Shown here one piece after another: positions 51,811 to 60,642 of a stretch of DNA of 64,000 nucleotides (position 1 is its first letter; each line of letters begins with the position of its first letter). The notes below the pieces were generated by a model. It ran no database searches and was not told where the DNA came from. It worked only from the letters and a program-made list of their open reading frames with translations. A program made the translations under genes and the position numbers. The DNA comes from Bacillota bacterium (GTDB lineage Bacteria > Bacillota > Clostridia > Christensenellales > Aristaeellaceae): assembly GCA_023416585.1 (NCBI GenBank), contig JAEZHM010000043.1:1-64000 (forward strand), given 5' to 3'.

Positions 51811-51872
51811 AGAATTTTTCAAAAAGCTCCCTCCCCGCTATCATCGCACCTTCCGTACCCCTCCGTCCCGCT

Positions 51873-53477
51873 CTACCCCTCGTGCCGCAGCACGCGGCCG
51901 GGGTAGGTGCGAAGGACCTGGGCGTTTTCTACGGTTGGTATGCCGTTGACAAGAAGATATGAAACACCGGTGGCCATGGCAAGGGGCTTCAGGGGCGTGA
52001 TCTCCTCCTCGGAGGGGAAGCGGTAATGATCCAGATCAATCACGGCGATGTCGGCATAGTTTCCGGCGGCCAGGCGGCCCCGGTCTTTTATATCGAAGTG
52101 GTTCGCCACCATGGAGGTGTTGCGGCGGATGACTTCGGGAAGGGGCATGCCTTTTTTGAGGTTGCCTTGTATGAAGTTGGGCATGGCGCCGCGGCGCAAA
52201 AGCTCGTACCAATCGTAGGGCAGCTCCGGATCGCCCAGGATCTCATCCGACCCGGCACATACGTAAGGATTGTTTACGATGCTCTCCCCATGCGAATCCA
52301 TGGAGAAATCACGGCGCCCGGCCCCACCGCACCAGAGAATAAAATCCTTGTCGCCGGCCAGCAGGTCCAGCAGGTATTCCTTGGGATCCTGTCCTATTTC
52401 CGCCGCCAGTTCCGCCACGCTTTTTCCGTCCATATGGGAGTCGCCCGTCATCCAAATTGTGTTCTTGTCTTGATCCCGGTCCACAAAGTAAGGGTCTTTG
52501 CGCAAAAGCGCCCGGCCTTCCGGGGTGCGGATGGCTTTTTTGACGCCCTCCAAACCCTGGTCGAACAGCTCGTCGCAGGTAGACATCATGAATAGCAGCG
52601 CCCTGTCCTTGCTTTGGCAGTGGGCGGTGGTGGCGGGTATGGTATCAATCAGCACCTTGCCCCCCTCCTTGGCGTAGGCAAGGGCCGCGTCATAGGCAGC
52701 AGGGCAGTTGGCCCGAAGGTGGCTGACCTGCAGCTTTGCCTTGGAGCGGCGGCCCACTTCCAAAAATTCTTCGGTGGCTTCCTTCACGCCCAGTACATGG
52801 CGTAAATGCGCGGCAGCCACGCCGTTATGCTTTGCCACCACCTTGGCAAAGGCGGCAAGCTCTTCTGTCTTGGCGTAGCGCCCGGGCACATAATCCAGGC
52901 CGAAGGAGAGGCCGAAAGCACCTTGCGTAAGGTTCTTGTCCAGAATCTCGGCAATTTTTACTTCTTCCTCTTTCGTGGGCGGGCGGTCGAATGCCCCGCC
53001 CATCACCGTCCAGCGCAGCGAACCATGGCCTATCAAAGTGCACATGTTCAGGTTGGTGCCCTTTGCGGTTACGGCTTTTGCGTAGCCGTCAAAGTCGGAC
53101 CATTCGGGGAATGTTTTTTTGTACGCTTCCCGCTGCTGCTCACTCATGAGACCGTTGCCATAGTAGTATTCAATCACGTTATCCGTCGGTCCGGGGGCGA
53201 TGGAATGGCCGCAGTTGCCGTTTACCACCGTGGTAACGCCCTGGTTCATGAACAGCTCATAAGCTCCGTCGACCAAACATATCCATTCCTCATGTACATG
53301 CGGGTCAATGAGGCCGGGAATGACAATCTTGCCGGAGGCGTCCACCACACGAGCGCCATCCGAAGGCAAATCTTTACCTACCGCCTGGATGCGGTCGCCG
53401 GAAACCAGCACATCCCCTATAAAGCCCGGCGCGCCTGTGCCGTCTATAATAAGGCCGCCGCGAATGAGAATATCCAT
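51873..53477 (-). CDS. D-aminoacylase / N-acyl-D-amino-acid deacylase, paralogue 2
   Basis: A 534-residue amidohydrolase. It shows IDPHVHEEW, NGNCGHSIAPG, AAHLRHVLG with VSHLRANCP, and CAGSDEILGD at the expected metal positions. It should release an acyl group from a D-amino acid or a D-residue from an N-blocked dipeptide. The ATG at 53477 follows AGGGGG. It lies 21 bp after the stop of paralogue 3 and, with about the same length and motifs, looks like a tandem duplicate. The short lysine-rich tail seen in some secreted forms is absent, and there is no signal peptide. Confidence 0.85.
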   Translation of the reverse strand: MDILIRGGLIIDGTGAPGFIGDVLVSGDRIQAVGKDLPSDGARVVDASGKIVIPGLIDPHVHEEWICLVDGAYELFMNQGVTTVVNGNCGHSIAPGPTDNVIEYYYGNGLMSEQQREAYKKTFPEWSDFDGYAKAVTAKGTNLNMCTLIGHGSLRWTVMGGAFDRPPTKEEEVKIAEILDKNLTQGAFGLSFGLDYVPGRYAKTEELAAFAKVVAKHNGVAAAHLRHVLGVKEATEEFLEVGRRSKAKLQVSHLRANCPAAYDAALAYAKEGGKVLIDTIPATTAHCQSKDRALLFMMSTCDELFDQGLEGVKKAIRTPEGRALLRKDPYFVDRDQDKNTIWMTGDSHMDGKSVAELAAEIGQDPKEYLLDLLAGDKDFILWCGGAGRRDFSMDSHGESIVNNPYVCAGSDEILGDPELPYDWYELLRRGAMPNFIQGNLKKGMPLPEVIRRNTSMVANHFDIKDRGRLAAGNYADIAVIDLDHYRFPSEEEITPLKPLAMATGVSYLLVNGIPTVENAQVLRTYPGRVLRHEG

Positions 53478-53498
53478 GATATTTCCCCCTTTTCCTTA

Positions 53499-55106
53499 TT
53501 ACCGCCCGTGGCGCAAAAGCCTGCCAGCCAAGGGCTTTTTAAGCTTTCCGCCATCCAATGTTACAACGCCGTTCACCAATACCGTATCCACACCGGAAGC
53601 CACGGTGTTGGGATTACGGTAGTCGATTTGATCCGGTTTCGGGAAACGGAAATTTGCAACATCTATTACCGCGATATCCGCACAGTAACCTGTCCGCAAT
53701 TTGCCCCGGCCTAAAAAGCCCAGATGATCGGCGATCATGCCGGTATTGCGCCGCACGATCTCCTCCAGGGGAACGCCGGCCTTCAAATACATCTGCCAGA
53801 AGATGGGCATGGCCCCCCGGCGCTGAAGCTCGTACCAGCCGCCCATATCCTCCGGGTCGCCCATGAGCTCGTCGGAACCCACGCAGACGTAAGGATTATC
53901 CATAATGCTTTTCACGTGGGGAACGCTGGGGAAATCGGGCCGGGAAGCGCCGCCCAGGTAGAAGGTATACTCCTTGTCGTCGCCCAGCAAGTCCAGCAGC
54001 ACCTCATCCGGGTCTTTCCCCCATTCCCTGGCGATATCGGCAATGGACCTGTTCTCCAGCGCCGGGTCTTCCGAGCAAACGATGAAGGTAAGGTTCCTGT
54101 CCGCCGGGAACATGTAGGCGTCTTTCAAGACCGTCTTCCGGCCTTCGGGGGTGTGCAGCGCAGCCTTGACGCCCTCCAGGCCTTTGTCAAAGAGCGTGTC
54201 GGAAACGGCAACGATGAATTGAAGCATACGGTCTTTGCGTGTTAAGTGCCCGGTGGAGGTGGGAATGGTATCCACGGTGATCCGCATGCCCTTTTCGCCG
54301 GCTTCTTTTACGGCGTCAAAGCATTCCGGGTTGGCGGACTTTAAATGGGAGATCTGGATGCGCGCGCCGGTGCGGCGGCCCACCTCAATAAACTCCTTGG
54401 TACAATCCAGCATGCCGATGTGGTGCCGCAAATGCGCCGCGGCCACACCGTCGTATTCCTTGATTACATCCACCACGTCACACAGCTCGTCCGTATCCGC
54501 GTAGCGGCTGGGCACATAAGATAAACCAAAGGAAACGCCCCAGGCCCCCTGCTCCATGTTCCTTCGCAATATGGCGTCTATTTGAACCTTTTCTTCGGGC
54601 GTTGGCCTCCTATCGATGGCCCCGCCCATCACCAGCCAGCGGATGGTGCCGTGACCCTGGAGGATAGCCATGTTCATGTTGCAGCCTTTTTCCTCCCAGT
54701 ACCTGGCATAGCCTTCAAAGTCCTCCCAGGCAGGAAAGAGCTTTTTGTACTTTTCCCGCTGCATATCGCTGAACAGGCCGTTGAGCCAGTAATAGTCCAC
54801 TGCCTTTTTTGTGGGCGCGTTAAACAGGGAATGGCCGCAGTTGCCGCTTAAGCACGTGGTGACGCCCTGGCGCATGAACAGCTCCATGGCTCCGTCCAAT
54901 AGACACACGTACTCCTCGTGCACATGGGGGTCAATGAGACCGGGGATTACGGCCTTGCCCACGGCGTCCACCGTTTTTTCCGCTTCCATATGAAGCTTGG
55001 GGGCAACCGCCACGATCTTGCCATCCTTCACGGCCACATCGCCATAAAAGCCGGGCGCGCCCGTCCCATCCACCACAAAGCCGCCCTTAATCAAAACGTC
55101 AACCAT
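53499..55106 (-). CDS. D-aminoacylase / N-acyl-D-amino-acid deacylase, paralogue 3
   Basis: A 535-residue enzyme. Metal positions appear in IDPHVHEEYV, SGNCGHSLFN, AAHLRHHIGM with ISHLKSANPE, and CVGSDELMGD. Its middle (GKDPDEVLLDLLGDDKEYTFYLGG) resembles paralogue 2 more than paralogue 1. The start is ATG at 55106 behind AAAGGAGG; the frame extends to 55130 without support. Three non-identical copies in one island suggest distinct acyl or side-chain preferences rather than gene dosage. Confidence 0.85.
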   Translation of the reverse strand: MVDVLIKGGFVVDGTGAPGFYGDVAVKDGKIVAVAPKLHMEAEKTVDAVGKAVIPGLIDPHVHEEYVCLLDGAMELFMRQGVTTCLSGNCGHSLFNAPTKKAVDYYWLNGLFSDMQREKYKKLFPAWEDFEGYARYWEEKGCNMNMAILQGHGTIRWLVMGGAIDRRPTPEEKVQIDAILRRNMEQGAWGVSFGLSYVPSRYADTDELCDVVDVIKEYDGVAAAHLRHHIGMLDCTKEFIEVGRRTGARIQISHLKSANPECFDAVKEAGEKGMRITVDTIPTSTGHLTRKDRMLQFIVAVSDTLFDKGLEGVKAALHTPEGRKTVLKDAYMFPADRNLTFIVCSEDPALENRSIADIAREWGKDPDEVLLDLLGDDKEYTFYLGGASRPDFPSVPHVKSIMDNPYVCVGSDELMGDPEDMGGWYELQRRGAMPIFWQMYLKAGVPLEEIVRRNTGMIADHLGFLGRGKLRTGYCADIAVIDVANFRFPKPDQIDYRNPNTVASGVDTVLVNGVVTLDGGKLKKPLAGRLLRHGR

Positions 55107-55131
55107 ACAACCGCCTCCTTTTGTATGCAAG

Positions 55132-55195
55132 AATAAAAAACCGCCCTTGAGCGGCCAGGAAGATCCGCCCCTCTTCCTGACCGCCGAAGACGGAG
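55132..55195 (-). promoter_or_regulatory. Intercistronic hairpin, possible attenuator
   Basis: CAGGAAGA and TCTTCCTG form an 8-bp stem in the middle. On the minus strand a small CCGC/GCGG hairpin is followed by TTTTTTATTC, which could terminate part of the transcripts between M19 paralogue 2 and D-aminoacylase 3. Confidence 0.5.
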
Positions 55196-55203
55196 TGTAA
55201 AAA

Positions 55204-56406
55204 TCAAATCCAGACTTGTTTTAAAACACGCAGGGCGTTTTCCCCCAGGACTTTACGGATATCCTCGTCGCTGTAGCCGTGCTTTACCAGCCAGCGCAGA
55301 ATGTTGATGGAAGCTTCCGTGGGGTTCTCCAAGCCCTTCACATAGGGCACTTCCTCATAGGCCTGCTGCTTGTTTTTCGTATCGCCAGTGGCCAGGCTCT
55401 TGGAGAAAAGGTGATGCAGCCCCACATGGTCGCCGTACAGCCCATCGGTGCCGAAGGATACGTGGTCGATGCCCGTAAGGTTGGCGATATACTCAAAGTG
55501 CTCCATGTAGGACTCAATGTCGTGGGTGTTGTGGGTCTTCGTCATGGTGGTGTGAGGGGCAGCCTCCACGCCCAATACGCCGCCCTTTTCCGCCACGGCC
55601 TTCATAATATCATCCCCGCACAGCCGCTTGCTGTCCCACAGAGCTCTGGCGCCGATATGGCTCAATATGAGAGGCTTGTCGGAATGCTCCACCGTATCCA
55701 ATGTGGTTTTGGGGCCTACGTGGGAGCAGTCGATGAGCATGCCCACCTGGTTCATGCGGCGAACAGCCTGACGGCCAAACTTGGTCAGCCCGCCGTCAAA
55801 GTCCTCCTTGAGGCCGGAGCCTAATGCGTTGCTTTCGGAATAGGTGATGCCCATCATGCGTATGCCAAGGCCATACAGCACGTCGATGCGGTCCAGCTCG
55901 TTTTCAATGGGCGCGGCCCCTTCCAGAACGGGCACCCAGGCGATGCGGCCTTCCCGGTGGGCTTTCAAAATATCCTCAACACCCTTGCACTGAAAGAGGA
56001 AATCCTGGTGGTGAAGATCGCACATCCTGTTCCCAAAGTCAACCAGTATATCTTCAAACTTCCATCCGCTTTGGGAAACGATATGGCAGGTGCCGTCCAT
56101 CATATTGTCAAAGACGCAGTCCAGGTAGCTATGCGACAGCGCCTCATATTCGCAGCTTTCGCGGCCGGCCCGGTCCAGCGCCACCAGTTCCTCAATATTC
56201 TCCGGGGTCAGGGTGGGGTGTTCATGCAGCGCGATGTACACGCATTCCTTTGCCAGGCGAAGCACCCGTGTTTCCTGGGCACTGTCAAGGGGCAGCAGAT
56301 ACCGCCCGGCCCAGTCCCATTTGGTCAGCTTGAAATAGGGGTAGTCCGGCCCCGGTGTCAGGTAATCATAGGCTTTGTAGCCTTTGTATCCCGTTTTGAT
56401 GCCCAT
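55204..56406 (-). CDS. M19 (membrane-dipeptidase-like) peptidase, paralogue 2
   Basis: A 400-residue member of the renal-dipeptidase family. VLEGAAPIENELDRIDVLYGLG, LIDCSHVG, LSHIGARALWDSKR and FGTDGLYGDH hold the metal and substrate residues. The first metal motif reads ALHEHPTL, with histidine where the family has aspartate. It shares long blocks with paralogues 1 and 3 (YVKGLENPTEASINI at the C-terminus). The ATG follows GCAGGAG. It lies between the peptide-binding protein and D-aminoacylase 3 in the operon. Confidence 0.85.
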   Translation of the reverse strand: MGIKTGYKGYKAYDYLTPGPDYPYFKLTKWDWAGRYLLPLDSAQETRVLRLAKECVYIALHEHPTLTPENIEELVALDRAGRESCEYEALSHSYLDCVFDNMMDGTCHIVSQSGWKFEDILVDFGNRMCDLHHQDFLFQCKGVEDILKAHREGRIAWVPVLEGAAPIENELDRIDVLYGLGIRMMGITYSESNALGSGLKEDFDGGLTKFGRQAVRRMNQVGMLIDCSHVGPKTTLDTVEHSDKPLILSHIGARALWDSKRLCGDDIMKAVAEKGGVLGVEAAPHTTMTKTHNTHDIESYMEHFEYIANLTGIDHVSFGTDGLYGDHVGLHHLFSKSLATGDTKNKQQAYEEVPYVKGLENPTEASINILRWLVKHGYSDEDIRKVLGENALRVLKQVWI

Positions 56407-56457
56407 GTTGATCTCCTGCTTTACTCACTACTATTCACTGTTCATTGTATTGCACCC

Positions 56458-56494
56458 TTCCGGCCGGCCGGCGAAATTGTGCCGGCCGGCGGAA
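56458..56494 (-). promoter_or_regulatory. Intercistronic stem-loop after the peptide-binding protein gene
   Basis: TTCCGGCCGGCCGGC (56458-56472) pairs with GCCGGCCGGCGGAA (56481-56494) apart from one offset base, 34 bp after the stop. It matches the arrangement after the four sugar-binding protein genes. Confidence 0.72.
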
Positions 56495-56527
56495 AGATGA
56501 TTAACCATTAATATGGAATAGAAAGGC

Positions 56528-58135
56528 TTACTTTTTGATTGCGTGCACCTTGACCAGGTCTTTCACGTCGCACACGCCGTACAGGCCGGGGGTGGCGCTC
56601 CAGCCTTCGAACTTCTGCTTGGAGAAGCCGTAGGCGTTGACGCGTACCAGTACGTTAAGGGAGGGCAGCTCTTCCACGAACAGCTTCTGGAACTCCAGCA
56701 TCATGGCCTTGCGGGTATCATAATTGCCTTCCAGCTTCACGTCCTCCAGGATCTTGTCCATGGCTTCGTTCTTGTACTGCATGAAGTTCAGCGTGGCTGC
56801 GGAATGATAGATGGCATCCAGCCCGGTATCCGCTTCGTCGATCACGCCCCACTCGATGTAGTTGATTTCGTAGGTCTTGTTCTTGGTCACAAGATCGGTG
56901 TAGGTGGCGGGTTCCACGATGCTGATGGTGATGTCGATGCCGGCCTCGGCGCAATTGGCCTTAAAGATGTTGGAGATGGCATCGATGTTGTTGGTGTTGT
57001 TGCGGCAGGTGAGGGTGAAGGCTAGCTTCTGGCCATCCTTTTCCCGGATGCCGTCATTGTTGCTGTCCACATAGCCCGCGGCCTCTAAGGTGGCTTTTGC
57101 GCCATCGATATCAAAGGCGGGGAAGTTGGCAGCGCCATCGCTCAGGTCCTTGTATACGGGGGAGATTGGTGTCAGCATGGGCACGCCGCCGCCCTGGATG
57201 GCAATGTTCACAAGCGCGTCGCGGTCAATGGTCTGTGCGATGGCCTTGCGGACGGCCGGATCGGCCAGCATGGGGTTCTTAAAGCTGAAGGAGAAGTAGC
57301 CATAGCCCAGGGAGTTTACGCGGGCCAGGCCGTACAGGTCGGGCTCGGCATCCAATTGCTGCTGAACGGCCACGGACAACGCGTTGGAGCCGCAGTCCAC
57401 TTCGCCGGACTTGATGGCCAGCATCAGGGCGTTCACATCGGTGTAGATGCGGATGGTAATGCCATCCAGATAGGCGCCCACGCCGCCGTTGGCCAAAGGC
57501 CAGTTCGCCACGCGGGAGAAGGTGTAGTATTCACCCTTGGAGAAGTTGTCCATTTTGAAAGGGCCGTAACCGATGGTGGGGATCGTCGCATTGGCGAAAT
57601 CCTCAATGCCTTCGATCAGGTGCTTGGGCATAACGTCTACCCAGAAGCCGATGTCGGTGATGAAGTTGACCTGCGGCGCTTTCAAGGTGTACTGCACGGT
57701 AAGCGCATCCAACGCCTCGGCATGGTCCACATTGGCATAATAGTCAGAACCGAAGTTCACGTCGTGGGTGGAGCAGTAATTGGCGGTGAAGGCGAGGTCT
57801 TCCGCGGTGAACTTTTCACCGTCGTGCCAGAAAATGCCGTCATGGATCTTGGCGGTGAAGGTTTTCAGGTCCTCGCTGACTTCGTAGCTTTCCAGGATGT
57901 AGGGGACCTTTTTGGCGTTTTCATCGAACACCATCAGGGACGGATACAAAATGTTGGAAACAAGGGCGGCGTTCAAGTCGTTGCTGACCCAGCCGTTCAG
58001 GGCGTAAGGATCGCCCACCATGCCAATGATGAGTTGTCCGCCCACCAGGCTTGCGTCACCTTCCGCAAGGGAAGGAACAGCCATCAGCGTCAGGGCCATT
58101 GTCGCTACCAGAAGCAGTGCAAGGAACCTTTTCAT
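56528..58135 (-). CDS. Oligopeptide ABC transporter substrate-binding protein (DppA/OppA type)
   Basis: A 535-residue family 5 solute-binding protein. The leader ends PSLA before EGDASLVGG and has no lipobox cysteine. Mature segments such as VSEDLKTFTAKIHDGIFWHDGEKFTAEDL and AVRKAIAQTIDRDALVN are diagnostic. It captures peptides or related compounds for the DppBCDF machinery upstream. The ATG follows AAGGAGAG. It is unusual in lying downstream of the transporter genes, between two M19 peptidase genes, with a composite repeat in front of it. Confidence 0.92.
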   Translation of the reverse strand: MKRFLALLLVATMALTLMAVPSLAEGDASLVGGQLIIGMVGDPYALNGWVSNDLNAALVSNILYPSLMVFDENAKKVPYILESYEVSEDLKTFTAKIHDGIFWHDGEKFTAEDLAFTANYCSTHDVNFGSDYYANVDHAEALDALTVQYTLKAPQVNFITDIGFWVDVMPKHLIEGIEDFANATIPTIGYGPFKMDNFSKGEYYTFSRVANWPLANGGVGAYLDGITIRIYTDVNALMLAIKSGEVDCGSNALSVAVQQQLDAEPDLYGLARVNSLGYGYFSFSFKNPMLADPAVRKAIAQTIDRDALVNIAIQGGGVPMLTPISPVYKDLSDGAANFPAFDIDGAKATLEAAGYVDSNNDGIREKDGQKLAFTLTCRNNTNNIDAISNIFKANCAEAGIDITISIVEPATYTDLVTKNKTYEINYIEWGVIDEADTGLDAIYHSAATLNFMQYKNEAMDKILEDVKLEGNYDTRKAMMLEFQKLFVEELPSLNVLVRVNAYGFSKQKFEGWSATPGLYGVCDVKDLVKVHAIKK

Positions 58136-58262
58136 CGTGTCTCTCTCCTTCGAATTATTTATTATGAAGAAATACCGCCCTCACTTTAACGGCATTCCCG
58201 CATACCGATCCCATCTCGTGAAATCATACGAAGAAATCAAAATGCCTGTATGATCCACATTT

Positions 58263-58492
58263 AAGCCTTCCCCTTTGAGGGGAAGGTGGCGCGAAGCGAC
58301 GGATGAGGTGTTGGCCGAATCGATTTACTCATTTACACCTCATCAGTCGACTGCGTCGACATCTATCCCATCTGGCTCAATCGTCGCATTGCTTCGCTGC
58401 CTCTCGCTTTGCTTGTTTCGCCAGCCTCCTCCGCACCGCCCTAATCCGCCACCGGCGGGGGCGGTGTTCCGGAGCCCTCAAGGGGAAGCCTT
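58263..58492 (-). repeat. Composite MITE-like repeat, copy G, with nested module
   Basis: It starts AAGCCTTCCCCTTTGAGGGG, passes GGATGAGGTG and CACCTCATCAGTCGACTGC, and is then interrupted by the module (CATCTGGCTCAATCGTCGC, CGCCAGCCTCCTCC, CCACCGGCGGGGGCGG) before ending CCCTCAAGGGGAAGCC. The module is at the other arm compared with copy E. Confidence 0.8.
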
Positions 58493-58547
58493 TGCATGTG
58501 TGTCTCCCTACCTACATTGAGAGTAGGTAGAAAAAGGTCAACACCCT

Positions 58548-59750
58548 TTACTTTACCCACACCTGGTCCAAAACCCTAAGCACATTCCCGCCGATGATCT
58601 TGGCGATATCAGCATCGCTGTAGCCGTGTTTTACCAGCCAGCGCACGATGTTGATAGAAGCCTCGGTGGGGTTTTCCAAGCCCTTCACATAAGGCACTTC
58701 CTGATAGTCCACATCATTGTTGCGGGTGTCCTTGATGGACAGGTTGGCGGCATAGGCATGGTGCAAACCCACATGGTCGCCGTACAGGGAATCGACGCCG
58801 AAAGCCACATGGTCAAGACCTACCAGGTTTGCCATATACTCAAAGTGCTCCATGACAGAGTCGATGTCGTGGGTGTTGTGGGTCTTGGTCATGGTGGTGT
58901 GAGGGGCGGACTCGGCGCAGACAACGCCGCCCTTTTCGGCCACGGCCTTGATTACATAGTCTTCAAACAGGCGCTTGGAATTCCACAGGGATTTGGCGCC
59001 GATGTGGGTCATCAAAATGGGCTTTTCGCTTGTCGCCACCGTATCGACCGTGGTCTTGTGGCCGCAATGGGAGCAGTCGATGAGCATACCCACCTTGTTC
59101 ATGCGTTTGACTGCTTCCTTACCGAACTTGGTCAGCCCGCCGTCGGTGTCTTCCTTCAGGCCGTTGCCCAGGGGGTTGGATTCAGAGTAGGTGATGCCCA
59201 TCACACGGATGCCGAACCCGTAAAGCACGTCGATGCGGTCCAGCTCGTTTTCAATGGGGGTGGAGCATTCCAGCACCGGCACCCATGCGATGCGGCCTTC
59301 CGCCTTAGCCCTCTTTATGTCAGCCACGGTCTTGCATTGAATCAAAAAGTCCTGATGGTGCAGATCGCACAGCCGCATGCCGATGTCATGGATGACGTCC
59401 ATCCACTTCCAGCCGCTTTTGCTGGTAATGTTGCAGGAGCCGTCCATCATGTTGTCAAACACGCAGTCGATATAGCTTTCCGCCAGAGCGTCATAAGCGC
59501 AAAACTCGCGGCCGGCATTGTGGTACGCCTTGCTCTCGTTCATGTCCGCCGGGAAATAACAGGGATGCTCATGGGTGGCGATAAACACGCTTTTATCCAC
59601 GATGTCCTTTACCCGCTTTTCCTGGGCATCACTATCCAGGGGCACGCGGTATTCGCCGGCCCAGTTCCACTTGGCCAGCTTGTATACCGGGTAGTCCGCG
59701 CCGGGTGTCAGGTAGTCGAAGGCTTTGTAACCCTTATAGGCAGGTTTCAT
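58548..59750 (-). CDS. M19 (membrane-dipeptidase-like) peptidase, paralogue 3
   Basis: A 400-residue renal-dipeptidase-family protein, closest to paralogue 2. VLECSTPIENELDRIDVLYGFG, LIDCSHCG, MTHIGAKSLWNSKR and FGVDSLYGDH are the family positions. The first metal motif is ATHEHPCYFP, again histidine for aspartate. The bridging-glutamate segment has ECS instead of the usual EGG/EGA. The ATG follows AAAGGAGAG. It sits directly after dppC, which ties it to imported peptides. Confidence 0.85.
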   Translation of the reverse strand: MKPAYKGYKAFDYLTPGADYPVYKLAKWNWAGEYRVPLDSDAQEKRVKDIVDKSVFIATHEHPCYFPADMNESKAYHNAGREFCAYDALAESYIDCVFDNMMDGSCNITSKSGWKWMDVIHDIGMRLCDLHHQDFLIQCKTVADIKRAKAEGRIAWVPVLECSTPIENELDRIDVLYGFGIRVMGITYSESNPLGNGLKEDTDGGLTKFGKEAVKRMNKVGMLIDCSHCGHKTTVDTVATSEKPILMTHIGAKSLWNSKRLFEDYVIKAVAEKGGVVCAESAPHTTMTKTHNTHDIDSVMEHFEYMANLVGLDHVAFGVDSLYGDHVGLHHAYAANLSIKDTRNNDVDYQEVPYVKGLENPTEASINIVRWLVKHGYSDADIAKIIGGNVLRVLDQVWVK

Positions 59751-59802
59751 GTAAAGTCGCTCTCCTTTAATGATTTGATTAAACGCTTGCGCGCTTAAAG
59801 CG

Positions 59803-60642
59803 TCACCGTGTTTTGGGGTTCAGCGTATCGTTGATGGCGTTGCCCAGAATGTTGAAGCTGACTACATAGCTCATGATGGCAATGCTGGGCCACAGCCACC
59901 ACCAGGTGGGATTGGGCGTCTTCACCAGCGCGCCGGTATCCCAGGCTTTTTTCAAGATCAGCCCCCAGCTCCAGGTATTGGGGTCGCCAAGGCCCAGGAA
60001 GCTTAAGCCCGATTCGCTCAAGACTGCTGTGGCCATGACCAGCGTAAGGTTGACCATTACAGGGCCGATAACATTGAGAAGGATGTGCTTGAAAAGTATC
60101 TTCCAGCTTTTAACGCCCAGGCACCTGGCCACTTCAATAAACTGCATTTCAGAGGTGCGCAGCGTGGCATTGCGCGTAACCCTGGCCAGGCTGGGCCAGG
60201 AGAGTATGCCAATCACCACCGCCACATTGGTAACGGAAGCCCCGGCGACAGCCGCGATCACGATCATCAGCGGCATCATGGGCAGCGTCATAAAGATTTC
60301 AATCAGGGAATCTATGAAACCGCCGACCCTGCCCTGGAAATACCCGCTGATAAGCCCCAGCGGTATGCCCACCGCCGCGGCGCAGAGCACCGCCATCAGC
60401 GATACGTACACGGACGTTCTTGCGCCCCAGATGATCTCCGCCATCACGTCCAGGCCCAGGTTATCGGTGCCCAGCCAATGCTTTACGCTTGGGGCGTTCT
60501 CTATCTCCCTGCCGTATCCCTTGGGATAAGGGGCCAGCAAGGGCGCCAGGATGCCTACCAAAAGGATGAGGACCACGAAGAAAAGCCCGATCATGCCCAG
60601 CTTGTTCCGCCTGAAAGCCTGAAAGAAACTGCGCTGATTCAT
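59803..60642 (-). CDS. dppC: Oligopeptide ABC transporter permease (DppC type)
   Basis: A 279-residue permease with about six membrane segments and an N-terminal OppC-type segment (FFQAFRRNKLGMIGLFFVVLI). The conserved GTDNLGLDVMAEIIWGART loop and FIEVARCLGVKSWKILFKHILLN are typical of DppC/OppC. Its ATG overlaps the dppB stop as ATGA. It forms the peptide channel with DppB. Confidence 0.92.
   Translation of the reverse strand: MNQRSFFQAFRRNKLGMIGLFFVVLILLVGILAPLLAPYPKGYGREIENAPSVKHWLGTDNLGLDVMAEIIWGARTSVYVSLMAVLCAAAVGIPLGLISGYFQGRVGGFIDSLIEIFMTLPMMPLMIVIAAVAGASVTNVAVVIGILSWPSLARVTRNATLRTSEMQFIEVARCLGVKSWKILFKHILLNVIGPVMVNLTLVMATAVLSESGLSFLGLGDPNTWSWGLILKKAWDTGALVKTPNPTWWWLWPSIAIMSYVVSFNILGNAINDTLNPKTR

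Larger units (their letters stand above)
51061..51872. other. Long intergenic region without genes, rich in repeats
   Basis: These 812 bp separate the racemase gene from the second D-aminoacylase gene. They hold MITE-like copy F, TGTCATCCTGAG-type copy 2 and a stand-alone copy of the nested module. I see no convincing coding frame. The island may be two transcription units divided here. Confidence 0.7.

Noticed and set aside
58626..59798. 390-codon plus-strand open frame
   Set aside because: It is antisense to M19 paralogue 3; similar mirror frames occur opposite the other paralogues, as expected from shared codon use.
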